NCBI RefSeq assembly: GCF_900115015.1
Contig: NZ_FOUZ01000004.1
Span: forward strand, 185,852-249,851
Reading direction: 5' to 3'
DNA from: Algoriella xinjiangensis
Lineage (GTDB): Bacteria; Bacteroidota; Bacteroidia; Flavobacteriales; Weeksellaceae
Length of the DNA stretch: 64,000 bases
Shown: one piece after another, positions 26,905 to 35,746 of the stretch
Layout: the number at the start of each line of letters is the position of its first letter
How positions within the stretch are numbered: the stretch's first letter is position 1
Made by a program: the position numbers and the translations under genes
Notes under the pieces: generated by a model
Databases searched by the model: none
The model's input: only the letters and a program-made list of their open reading frames with translations
What the model was told of the DNA's origin: nothing

Positions 26905-27606
26905 ATGAACATTTTTAAACGCATATTTAGAATAGGACAAGCGGAAATACATTCGGTTGTCGAAAAAATGGAAGATCCTATTAAAATGACTGAACAAGGA
27001 ATTCGCGAAATGCGAGACGACTTGAATCAATCTTTAGAGGCTTATGCAAAAGTAAAAGCAATGGCTATTCGTTCTCAAAATAATGTCGAAAAAAAGAAAT
27101 TAGAAGCTGCTGATTACGAAAGAAAAGCAATTATTTTATTAGAAAAAGCAAATCGAAATGAAATTTCTATCGATCAAGCTGAAAATTTAGCAAAGGAAGC
27201 GCTTGGTCTTAAAAATCAATTATTAGAAGAAATAACTGAGTTAGAAAATCAAGTTATTATTCATGAAAAATCAGCGAACGAAGTTCATAAAAATGTTGAA
27301 ATTTTAAAGTTTAATATCAACAAATGGGAAAATGAATTAGCAACTTTAAAAGCACGTGTAAAAGTAGCTGACGCAACAAAATTAGTAAACAAACAAATGG
27401 CTAAAATTGATGCAAATAGTACAATTAGCATGCTTGAACGTATGAAAGAAAAAGTAGAAGAAGATGAAGCATTAGCACAAGCTTATGGATCGATGTCTAC
27501 ACAAAACAAATCGGCTGATGATCAAATAAATGAAACATTGAAAGGTGATTTAATTCAAAATGAATTGGATGCTTTAAAATTAAAGATTAATACGAAAGAA
27601 GAATAA
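26905..27606 (+). CDS. pspA: PspA/IM30 family protein
   Basis: A 233-residue, almost wholly helical protein. MNIFKRIFRIGQAEIHSVVEKMEDPIKMTEQGIREM matches the N-terminal amphipathic helix and first coiled-coil of PspA/IM30/Vipp1, and the remainder is a long Lys/Glu-rich coiled coil with LKARVKVADATKLVNKQMAKID. These ESCRT-III-like proteins polymerise on the inner membrane and protect or remodel it under stress. It is the second gene of the operon, 12 nt after the YbjN-like gene. The E. coli PspBC/PspF partners are absent; the flotillin, OB-fold and ATPase genes downstream take their place. Confidence 0.92.
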   Translation: MNIFKRIFRIGQAEIHSVVEKMEDPIKMTEQGIREMRDDLNQSLEAYAKVKAMAIRSQNNVEKKKLEAADYERKAIILLEKANRNEISIDQAENLAKEALGLKNQLLEEITELENQVIIHEKSANEVHKNVEILKFNINKWENELATLKARVKVADATKLVNKQMAKIDANSTISMLERMKEKVEEDEALAQAYGSMSTQNKSADDQINETLKGDLIQNELDALKLKINTKEE

Positions 27607-27712
27607 AAATCAATAAAAGATATTTTATTTTCAACACGTTAACCACTTCTTGATACATTTATTTAATATCTTTAAATTATGTTACAACCAAAATCATACA
27701 ATTAATTTAGCT

Positions 27713-27907
27713 ATGACAAAATTCGAATACAAAACGATTGAAATTAAGTCAAACACTGGACTATTCTCAGTTTCTATCAATCAAGAACAGTTAGATAAAT
27801 TATTTAATAAACACGGATCTGAAGGTTGGGAATTAGTATCATCTACTCCATTATCAAACAACGGAGTTACATATCGAATTTATTACACTTTTAAAAGACC
27901 AATTTAA
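27713..27907 (+). CDS. DUF4177 domain protein
   Basis: A 64-residue protein; the frame is open back to 27650, but the conserved start is MTKFEYKTIEIKS at 27713. The pattern FEYKTIEI, then LNxxGxEGWELVSSTP, and a closing strand YYTFKR defines DUF4177, a small beta-alpha fold of unknown function. It lies in the PspA operon between pspA (107 nt upstream) and the OB-fold gene (20 nt downstream). The longer gap after pspA could contain an internal promoter, though I see no clear -7 box. Confidence 0.75.
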   Translation: MTKFEYKTIEIKSNTGLFSVSINQEQLDKLFNKHGSEGWELVSSTPLSNNGVTYRIYYTFKRPI

Positions 27908-27927
27908 ATCAATAAAACAACCACTAA

Positions 27928-28626
27928 ATGACAGAAATTTTAAATCTACTTTTTAATCCACTACCTAACGGAATCATGAGTATTTTGATGGGTTTCTCAT
28001 TGGTTTACTGGGTTTTTCAGTTAATAGCAGGAGACGGAATTGATTTAGGAACTGATTCTGATATTCATATCGGCGATGTAAACGATGTAGATACTCCTGA
28101 TGATATCGATGCTGATCATCACCACGAGGCGGATGCAGATGTACATCACGAACCTTCTTTTTGGGCAAAATGCTTAGAATTTATAAACGTTGGTAAAGTA
28201 CCATTAATGGTCATTATTACTTTATTCAAATTTATTGGTTGGGTAATTACAATTGTTTCTACAACCCTTCTTGGGTTAGGTAAAATGGGAATTGCTTCTG
28301 TTTTTATTTTAATACCAATTTTTATCATCGTTTATTTTATTATGCATTGGGTTACAAAACCATTGGTAAAAATGTATGCAGAATTGGGTTACCACGGCGA
28401 AGAAGAAACAGATTTTATTGGTAGAATTGGTAAAACAAAATCATCAATAGAAGGTGATAAAATTGGTTCTGGAGAATTTAGAATTAATCAAGATATTATT
28501 ACGCTGAATATCAAAAGTCAAACGGGCGAAAAAATAGATTTTGGCGACACAGTTATTATTACCGACGAAGCCACTTCGCATCACTATTATTACGTCATCA
28601 AACAAATAACCTTAAACAATATTTAA
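27928..28626 (+). CDS. YqiJ-like membrane protein with OB-fold
   Basis: A 232-residue inner-membrane protein. A hydrophobic segment at about 13-31 precedes an acidic, His-rich loop (residues about 40-75, including DADHHHEADADVHHEPS) that could bind metal. Two or three further TM segments follow (about 91-145: LMVIITLFKFIGWVITIV, VFILIPIFIIVYFIM). The C-terminal about 80 residues (DFIGRIGKTKSSIEGDKIG to the end) are an NfeD/YqiJ-type OB-fold. In E. coli, yqiJ is paired with the flotillin gene yqiK; here the flotillin gene follows in the same operon. The NfeD-like partner of flotillin is the likely role. Confidence 0.82.
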   Translation: MTEILNLLFNPLPNGIMSILMGFSLVYWVFQLIAGDGIDLGTDSDIHIGDVNDVDTPDDIDADHHHEADADVHHEPSFWAKCLEFINVGKVPLMVIITLFKFIGWVITIVSTTLLGLGKMGIASVFILIPIFIIVYFIMHWVTKPLVKMYAELGYHGEEETDFIGRIGKTKSSIEGDKIGSGEFRINQDIITLNIKSQTGEKIDFGDTVIITDEATSHHYYYVIKQITLNNI

Positions 28627-28633
28627 CCTAAAA

Positions 28634-28699
28634 ATGACATTATTATTTCAACTTTTTTCATTTCTTATACAAGAAATTTTAATCACCATTATTCCATAA
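28634..28699 (+). CDS. possible 21-residue hydrophobic peptide
   Basis: A short ORF begins 8 nt after the OB-fold gene stop: ATG, 21 codons, TAA. The product, beginning MTLLFQLFSFLIQEILIT, could form one membrane helix. It is in the operon direction and fills much of the 103-nt gap before the flotillin gene. Codon content alone cannot prove it; it may equally be chance in AT-rich spacer. Confidence 0.3.
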   Translation: MTLLFQLFSFLIQEILITIIP

Positions 28700-28729
28700 A
28701 AAATTATCTAAAAATTTAATAAACACACA

Positions 28730-30814
28730 ATGACAAATTTTATTTTATTAGCAGTAGGTGTAATTATTTTCATCTTTATTGCCTTTATTGTAGTATTAAG
28801 CATATTTTATAAAAAAATTCCGCAAGGTAAAGCCATCGTTCGTACGGGTGTTGGTGGTTCGCAAGTTGCCTTTAACAAAGGAATGTACGTAATTCCTGTT
28901 TTTCATAAAATGGAAATCATGGATATTTCGATCAAAAAAATTGACATTGCTCGTCAACAAAATGATGGATTAATTTGTAAAGACAATATTCGTGCAGATA
29001 TCAAAGTTGCCTTTTTTGTTCGCGTTAATAAATCTGTAAATGATGTAATTAATGTTGCTCAAAATTTAGGTTGTGAGCGCGCAAGTGATCCAGAAACTTT
29101 AAAAAGTATTTTCGAAGCTAAATTCTCAGAAGCTTTAAAAACCGTTGGTAAAAAATTCGATTTTATAGAATTATATGAAGCGCGTCGCGAATTTCGTGAT
29201 GAAATTTTAAATATCATCGGAACAGATCTTAATGGCTACATTTTAGATGATTGTGCGATTGATTATTTAGAGCAAACAGAATTACAATTTTTAAGTCCTG
29301 ATAATATTTTAGATTCAGAAGGAATCAAAAAAATTACAGAATTAACGGCTCAACAAAACATGAATGCCAATTTAATTCGTAGAGAAGAAGAAAAAGTAAT
29401 CAAAAAACAAAACGTAGAAGCGCGCGAAGCTATTTTAGAATTAGACCGACAATTAGCTGAAAAAGAAGAACGTCAACGCCGAGAAATTGATAATATAAAA
29501 TCGCGCGAAGATGCAGAAATCAATAAAGTTCGCGAAGAAGAACGTCTAAAATCAGAAACTGTTCGTATCTCGACAGAAGAGCAATTGGCTGTTCAGGAAG
29601 AAAATAAACTGCGTCAAATTATCATCGCAGAAAAAAATAAAATTCGTACAGATGCTATCGAAACAGAGCGTGTTGAAAAAGATAGAGCTTTAGAGCAAAC
29701 AGAACGCGAGCGTATTGTAACATTAGCGCAAATTGATAAAGAACGTTCTATAGAGATTGAGAAAAAGAACATTCAGAACGTTATCAAAGAACGTGTACAA
29801 CTAGAAAAAGGAGTTGTTGAAGAGCAACAAGGCGTGAAAGATGTTGAAGTTTTTCGTGAAGTAGAACGTCAAAAACAAGCAGGTGTAATTGCTGCATCTC
29901 AAGAAGCAGAAGAAAATTTAATTACAACTGTAAAAGCAGCAGAAGCAGCTAAAATTGCAGCTGAACAAGAAGCGGCTCGTAAAGTAATAGAAGCTGACGC
30001 TGAAAAACAAGTTGCAGAACGTAAAGCACAAGAATTATTAATTGATGCGGAAGCTAAAAAAGAAGCAGCTGTAAAAGAAGCAGAAGGACGTAAAATAATT
30101 GCAGAAGCACAAGCAAAAGAAGATGCTGCATTAGGTTTATCTGAAGCAGAAGTGATGATTGCAAAAGCAGAAGCGCAAGAAATACAAGGAACAACAGAAG
30201 CAAATATCATCGAGAAAAAAGCTGAAGCAATGCGAAAAGAAGGTATGGCACAAGCAGATGTTGTACGTGAAAAAGCATTAGCAGAAGCAAAAGGTATCGA
30301 AGAAAAAGCAGCTGCAATGAAGCAATTAGATGGTGTTGGAAAAGAGCACGAAGAATTTAAATTACAGTTACAAAAAGAAAAAGATGTCGAATTGGCACAA
30401 ATCAATATTCAAAAAGATATTGCTGGTGCACAAGCAGAAGTTTTATCGCAAGCGCTTAAATCTGCGAAAATTGATATTGTTGGTGGCGAAACAATGTTCT
30501 TCGAGAATATTGTTAAACAAGTTTCAAATGCAAAAGGTTTTGATCATTTAATTGACAATTCTAAACATGCAACTGACATTAAAAATGCATTAATTGATCC
30601 AAACGGAAACAATGATTTAGCGGACAAAATAAAAAGTTTAGCCGATAAATATGGCATTTCTACAAACGATATTAAAAATTTAACTATTACGGCGGCTTTA
30701 ATCAAATTACAACAAGCGGCTTCTAATTCGGGTGATCAAAACGACACAAGTTTCATCAATTCGTTGTTCGGAATTGCAAATCAATTGGGAATTTCGAATA
30801 AGAAAATTGGTTAA
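28730..30814 (+). CDS. flotillin family protein (YqiK-like)
   Basis: A 694-residue membrane-anchored scaffold. Residues about 3-26 are a single N-terminal TM helix, followed by an SPFH/Band 7 domain (about 30-200: GKAIVRTGVGGSQVAFNKG, ISIKKIDIARQQNDGLICKD). From about 210 to 560 is a long coiled coil rich in Glu, Ala, Lys and Gln with many AEA/KAEA repeats, typical of flotillins. The C-terminus ends in a small helical domain. The coiled coil is longer than in eukaryotic flotillins and resembles YqiK. It is expected to form membrane microdomain scaffolds together with the OB-fold protein encoded upstream. It is 17 nt upstream of the giant ATPase gene. Confidence 0.92.
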   Translation: MTNFILLAVGVIIFIFIAFIVVLSIFYKKIPQGKAIVRTGVGGSQVAFNKGMYVIPVFHKMEIMDISIKKIDIARQQNDGLICKDNIRADIKVAFFVRVNKSVNDVINVAQNLGCERASDPETLKSIFEAKFSEALKTVGKKFDFIELYEARREFRDEILNIIGTDLNGYILDDCAIDYLEQTELQFLSPDNILDSEGIKKITELTAQQNMNANLIRREEEKVIKKQNVEAREAILELDRQLAEKEERQRREIDNIKSREDAEINKVREEERLKSETVRISTEEQLAVQEENKLRQIIIAEKNKIRTDAIETERVEKDRALEQTERERIVTLAQIDKERSIEIEKKNIQNVIKERVQLEKGVVEEQQGVKDVEVFREVERQKQAGVIAASQEAEENLITTVKAAEAAKIAAEQEAARKVIEADAEKQVAERKAQELLIDAEAKKEAAVKEAEGRKIIAEAQAKEDAALGLSEAEVMIAKAEAQEIQGTTEANIIEKKAEAMRKEGMAQADVVREKALAEAKGIEEKAAAMKQLDGVGKEHEEFKLQLQKEKDVELAQINIQKDIAGAQAEVLSQALKSAKIDIVGGETMFFENIVKQVSNAKGFDHLIDNSKHATDIKNALIDPNGNNDLADKIKSLADKYGISTNDIKNLTITAALIKLQQAASNSGDQNDTSFINSLFGIANQLGISNKKIG

Positions 30815-30831
30815 TCCGTAGAATTTAATCA

Positions 30832-33800
30832 ATGCAAGAAGAAAAAAATATAAAAATTACTGACACGCTTGATGCGGGTGCTTATGAAATTATCAGAAAG
30901 CGACTTCTTACACAAAAAGAAGCGCTTTCTGAACAATTAAGCAAACTGAATAATGAACGTAAAGAAGTTTTTAATTCAACTAATTTTGTTCTCAAAGCAA
31001 ATCAACGCATCACAACCGAAAATACGTGTGTCGCGCGCGGTATTATTGCCTTCGACCAACTGTGTATTTTTGGTTACAACGTGCATTTTGGCTTGCGTAC
31101 AGATATACAATTAAGTGATGTTTTTAGTATTTATCAATTTCAAGAAGATCAATTTTTACCACAAAATTTAGATTTAATTAATGATCAAAATTTTGTGTCA
31201 GATTTTCAGAATTTGTACAAATATTACCGCGATTCTATCTTTTCTAAATTCAGAAAAACAGATAATTATCTGTACATGATTTTTCAAACCAGTAAAAATG
31301 CACAAGATTTAAAAGCATTTAAATGGCTGATAAAGGACGGACAATTAATTTACCAAGATGATCGCAGCATACACGAAGTAAAAAAAGCAGATCAATATGA
31401 TTTTGATTGGAATAAAACATCGTTAGAAGATCGTCGTTTAGGAAAACATCCACACATTTCTATTCTTGATAAAGTTTTTATCGAAGCAATTGGTGGCGAT
31501 ATTACCTTTAAAATTGAAGATAATACCGATTCTGGAAAAGGAATTTACACAGAAAAAGTAACCAATATTGACCAACAATTAGATGATGCCGAATATTATT
31601 ATGCCGATTTAGGCAATTTAATTGCAATTAAAATAAAGCCTTTTCAAGAAGATTTTAGAGCCTTTATTTTTAATGTTCGTACCAAAGAAGTTATTAACAT
31701 TCCAGCATTATTAGATTCTGCGATTCTTTTACCAGACAATCAAGGTTTAATTTTTTCAAATGGATATTATCTTCAAAACGGAACGCATCATATTTTTGAA
31801 AACAATGTAGAAAACGTTCAATTTTTTAGACGAATTAATTCACCAAACGGCGAAGACTTCATGTATATTTTCAATCAAGAAGATACCAATACATACGTTC
31901 TTTTGTCGTACAATATCATTCAGCAAAGTGTAGAAACACCAATTATTTGCAATGGTTTCACCATTTTTCAGGACGGAAGTTTAATTTATTTTCGAACAGA
32001 AGAAGAAGCAACGCGTCATCATCAAGTTCAAATTTGGGAAACACCTTATTTGCAACGATTAATAGAAAACAAAGAAAAAACGGCGCATCCACTTTACAAA
32101 ATCGGGAATAAAGATATTGTAAAGGCAATGGCAGAAGCGCAAGAAGTTATTCAATTAATCAACAAAGAAGATTCTTACGAAGGTTTATACGAAGACATTG
32201 TCCGAAAATCTACAAATTTAATTGATGGTTATTTTTGGATTAATACCAAAGATACTTTTGAACTTTCTGTACCATTACAAGAAATAAAAATTGTTGCAAA
32301 TACAGCGATTGATGAATTTGCAAAAGTGCAAACGCAGAAAAAATTTGCACAAGAAACGTTAGAAAAGACAGAAATTAAGCTTGACGAAATTGTTTTTAAG
32401 GTAAATAGTACAACTTATCAACAATTGGATACTTTGGTTAATCACCTTTCTGAAGCGCGAAAATTGCAAGGAGAAGTCATCGATTTACGTTCTATTCGCT
32501 ATGTTAACTTAGATAAAGTTCAAAATTTAGAAGATCAATTAAATCAAATCAATAAAAATCTTTCGGAAAAAACGATTGAATTTCTTTTGTTAGACGAAGC
32601 TTTAATTCCGTACGAGCAAAAAGTTAGCGAACAAAAAAGTTTGGTTGATGCGATTGAGAAAGTAATTGATGCAAAAAAAATAGAAGAAGCGTGTTTGCAA
32701 ATTTCAGCTGAATTAGAATTATTGATTGATATTCTAAACAGTTTAAAAATTGACGATGCAACGCAAACAACTAAAATAATTGAAAAAATATCGTTAATTT
32801 TTGCTTCTTTAAATGAAGTTAGAGCCCAATTAACGCGAAAAACAAATGCACTAAAAAGTAAAGAAGCAATTGCAGAATTTTCTGCACAAATAACTTTACT
32901 AGAACAAAGTGTTGTTAATTTTTTAGAATTATCTACAACTGCAGAAAAAACAGAAGAATACAACACCAAAATTATTGTTCAATTAGAAGAATTAGACAGT
33001 AAATTTTCTGATTTTGATGATTTTGCATTAAAAATCGCAGATAAACGCGACGAAATTATCAAAGCGTTTAATGCTAAACGCGAGCAATTAGTTGAACAAA
33101 CCAATAAACGAACAAATTCTTTAGAACAAATTGGTTTACGCGTCTTAAAAAACATCGAAAATAAAGCCAAAACTTTTTCGGCAAAAGAAGATATTTTAGC
33201 TTTTTATTCTTCGGATTTGATGATTGATAAAGTTCGTCAATTGATTCAAGAATTAAAAGATTTTAAAGACGTTTCGAAAGCTGAAAATCTAGAAAATTTA
33301 TTAAAAAAATCGCAAGAAGATACACTTCGTGTTTTACGTGATAAAAATGAATTGTTTGTTGACGGACAAAATATTATTGCGTTAGGACAAAATAAATTTA
33401 CGGTTAATAATCAGGCTTTAGCGCTAACTTTATTGAACCGAAATAACGAATTATTTTATCATTTAACGGGAACAAGTTTTTATCAAAAGGTAAAAAACGA
33501 AGAAATTTATACGTTTCAACCAATTTGGGAGCAAGAAGTAATTTCGGAAAATAAACTTGTTTATCGAGCTGAATATTTAGCTTATCAAGCATTTTCAGCT
33601 CGAAATAACCATGATTTTGATGCAGAAAATTTCATCAATCAAACCATCGAGCAAAACTATTCGGAAGGTTATATAAAAGGTGTTCATAATTTTGATGCAT
33701 TACGCATTTTCCAAAACCTTGTTCAGCTTAACGATAAACTTGGGTTATTACACTTTGATGTTTCTACGCGCGTTACAGCACAATTATTTTGGCACTCTTT

Positions 33801-35667
33801 GAGTGAAGAAGTTCAAACAAAAATAAAAGCATTATTAATTTCGGCTCAATCAATTTTAAAGAATTTTCCAAATTCAACTCGTTTTCAGAATATCACAACC
33901 GAAATAGAAAATCAGTATATAAATTGGGAAACAGATTGGAATAAATCAACTACAACTCCTCAAAATGTTGCAGATTATTTGTTTAAAACTTTTACTAAAT
34001 TTCAAGCATTTTCTATTAGCGAAACAGCCGATTCTTTTAAACAAGAATTTATTCGTCAATTGGAAACGAAACAAAATTTGAACGATTATAACCAAATTAT
34101 TACTGATGAACATTTTGATTTAACGGAAAAATTTTATTTGATTGAGAATTGGATTCTTTCTTTTATTGATGAAAATACCAACTTTAGTAATTATCGTTCA
34201 GTTGTAGAAGAAGTTGTCTTGTTACTTTTATTTCCGAAAGATGAAATTAAATTATCTTTTGGAAAAAGTGAAACCGAAATTGATGATTTAAAAGGAAATC
34301 ATGCCGTTATAATTGATGGAAAATATATGTTGAATTATCATCAATTCATTCAAAAACTAAATCATTTTATTGCGGTTGATGTTCAAAATTTTAAGAATTT
34401 TCAACAACTGAAAGAAAGTTTGGTAAAAAAGTATGAAAATGATCTAAAAATCAACGAATTTGAACCAAAAGTTTTAACATCATTTGTTCGTAATAAATTA
34501 ATAAACGAAGTTTATTTTCCTTTAATCGGAAATAATTTAGCCAAACAATTAGGTGCAGCAGGCGATAATAAACGAACTGCGCGTATGGGAATGTTGTTGT
34601 TAATTTCGCCGCCAGGTTACGGAAAAACAACTTTGATGGAATATTTAGCCAAAACAATGGGTTTACATTTTGTTAAAATTAATGGTCCTACAATTGGACA
34701 TTCTATCACTTCAATCGATCCGACTGAAGCGAAAACTTCTGGCGAAAGAGAAGAATTAAAAAAAATAAATCTGTCATTTGAGATGGCTGATAATGTAATG
34801 TTGTACTTAGACGATATTCAACATTTAAGTGCAGAATTTTTACAGAAATTTATTTCTCTTGCCGATGGACAACGAAAAATAGATGGAATTTTTGACGGAG
34901 AAAGCAAAACTTACGATTTGCGTGGAAAACGTTTTTGTATTGTTATGGCTGGAAATCCATATACAGAAAGTGGTTCTAAATTTCAGATTCCAGACATGTT
35001 AGCCAATCGTGCGGATGTTTATAATTTAGGAGATGTAATTGGCGATACAGAAGCTTTATTCAATCTAAGTTTAATTGAAAATGCCACAGGAGATAATCCT
35101 TATTTAGATAAAATTGCTTCAAAAAGTTTGAATGATTTTTACAAATTAACCAATTATGTGATAGAAAAATCAGAACAAATACCAGATTTAGAAGGCAATT
35201 ACTTAAAACAAGAAATTGATGATTTTGTGGCTGTTTTAAAACATGTTATTAAAATTAGAAATGTTGTTGTAAAAGTCAATCAAAATTATATTTCGAGTGC
35301 TGCAATGCAAGATGATTATAGAACAGAACCAGCTTTTAAAATGCAAGGATCATACAGAAATATGTCTAAATTAGTTTCGAGAATCGTTCCGATGATGAAT
35401 GATAAAGAAATTGATGAAGTTATTTTATCACATTACGAAAGCGAATCGCAAACATTGACTTCCGATACTGAGTCAAATTTATTAAGACTAAAAGAAATTG
35501 CTGGATTAATGAATTCCGAAGAAAAAATTCGTTGGGAATCAATCAAAGAAACCTATGTTAAAAATAATAAATTAGGCGGTTTAAATAAAGACGATAAAGT
35601 TTTTGCGCAACTTGTAGAGTTTAATGAAAACTTAGAAGGAATTATAAAAGCTATTCTAAAAAATTAA
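30832..35667 (+). CDS. giant DUF3686-type ATPase with C-terminal AAA+ domain
   Basis: A 1611-residue protein. The N-terminal part (about 1-450; begins KITDTLDAGAYEIIRKRL) fits DUF3686 proteins, which databases label DNA repair ATPases without much experimental basis. Residues about 450-900 are coiled coil. The C-terminal AAA+ module has Walker A PPGYGKTT (Lys1265, Thr1266), Walker B VMLYLDDIQH (Asp1327, Asp1328) and a following NP motif (VMAGNPYTESGSKF) as sensor-like element. No signal peptide or TM is seen. It closes the PspA-flotillin operon and ends at a strong terminator. In this context a remodelling motor acting on PspA or flotillin assemblies is more plausible than DNA repair; that is inference. 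Confidence 0.85.
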   Translation: MQEEKNIKITDTLDAGAYEIIRKRLLTQKEALSEQLSKLNNERKEVFNSTNFVLKANQRITTENTCVARGIIAFDQLCIFGYNVHFGLRTDIQLSDVFSIYQFQEDQFLPQNLDLINDQNFVSDFQNLYKYYRDSIFSKFRKTDNYLYMIFQTSKNAQDLKAFKWLIKDGQLIYQDDRSIHEVKKADQYDFDWNKTSLEDRRLGKHPHISILDKVFIEAIGGDITFKIEDNTDSGKGIYTEKVTNIDQQLDDAEYYYADLGNLIAIKIKPFQEDFRAFIFNVRTKEVINIPALLDSAILLPDNQGLIFSNGYYLQNGTHHIFENNVENVQFFRRINSPNGEDFMYIFNQEDTNTYVLLSYNIIQQSVETPIICNGFTIFQDGSLIYFRTEEEATRHHQVQIWETPYLQRLIENKEKTAHPLYKIGNKDIVKAMAEAQEVIQLINKEDSYEGLYEDIVRKSTNLIDGYFWINTKDTFELSVPLQEIKIVANTAIDEFAKVQTQKKFAQETLEKTEIKLDEIVFKVNSTTYQQLDTLVNHLSEARKLQGEVIDLRSIRYVNLDKVQNLEDQLNQINKNLSEKTIEFLLLDEALIPYEQKVSEQKSLVDAIEKVIDAKKIEEACLQISAELELLIDILNSLKIDDATQTTKIIEKISLIFASLNEVRAQLTRKTNALKSKEAIAEFSAQITLLEQSVVNFLELSTTAEKTEEYNTKIIVQLEELDSKFSDFDDFALKIADKRDEIIKAFNAKREQLVEQTNKRTNSLEQIGLRVLKNIENKAKTFSAKEDILAFYSSDLMIDKVRQLIQELKDFKDVSKAENLENLLKKSQEDTLRVLRDKNELFVDGQNIIALGQNKFTVNNQALALTLLNRNNELFYHLTGTSFYQKVKNEEIYTFQPIWEQEVISENKLVYRAEYLAYQAFSARNNHDFDAENFINQTIEQNYSEGYIKGVHNFDALRIFQNLVQLNDKLGLLHFDVSTRVTAQLFWHSLSEEVQTKIKALLISAQSILKNFPNSTRFQNITTEIENQYINWETDWNKSTTTPQNVADYLFKTFTKFQAFSISETADSFKQEFIRQLETKQNLNDYNQIITDEHFDLTEKFYLIENWILSFIDENTNFSNYRSVVEEVVLLLLFPKDEIKLSFGKSETEIDDLKGNHAVIIDGKYMLNYHQFIQKLNHFIAVDVQNFKNFQQLKESLVKKYENDLKINEFEPKVLTSFVRNKLINEVYFPLIGNNLAKQLGAAGDNKRTARMGMLLLISPPGYGKTTLMEYLAKTMGLHFVKINGPTIGHSITSIDPTEAKTSGEREELKKINLSFEMADNVMLYLDDIQHLSAEFLQKFISLADGQRKIDGIFDGESKTYDLRGKRFCIVMAGNPYTESGSKFQIPDMLANRADVYNLGDVIGDTEALFNLSLIENATGDNPYLDKIASKSLNDFYKLTNYVIEKSEQIPDLEGNYLKQEIDDFVAVLKHVIKIRNVVVKVNQNYISSAAMQDDYRTEPAFKMQGSYRNMSKLVSRIVPMMNDKEIDEVILSHYESESQTLTSDTESNLLRLKEIAGLMNSEEKIRWESIKETYVKNNKLGGLNKDDKVFAQLVEFNENLEGIIKAILKN

Positions 35668-35686
35668 TAATCAAATATTAAAAAAC

Positions 35687-35714
35687 AAAAACCACTTCAA
35701 TAGAAGTGGTTTTT
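35687..35714 (+). terminator. terminator of the PspA-flotillin-ATPase operon
   Basis: A 12-bp stem AAAAACCACTTC / GAAGTGGTTTTT with a 4-nt loop followed by T-rich sequence, 19 nt after the ATPase stop codon. Confidence 0.9.
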
Positions 35715-35746
35715 TTATTATATTTAAAGAATCAACCTCATCTACT

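Noticed and set aside
29899..30405. Antisense ORF of 168 codons within the flotillin gene
   Set aside because: It is Ser/Ala/Cys-rich, the expected shadow of the GCA/GAA-rich coiled-coil codons on the other strand.
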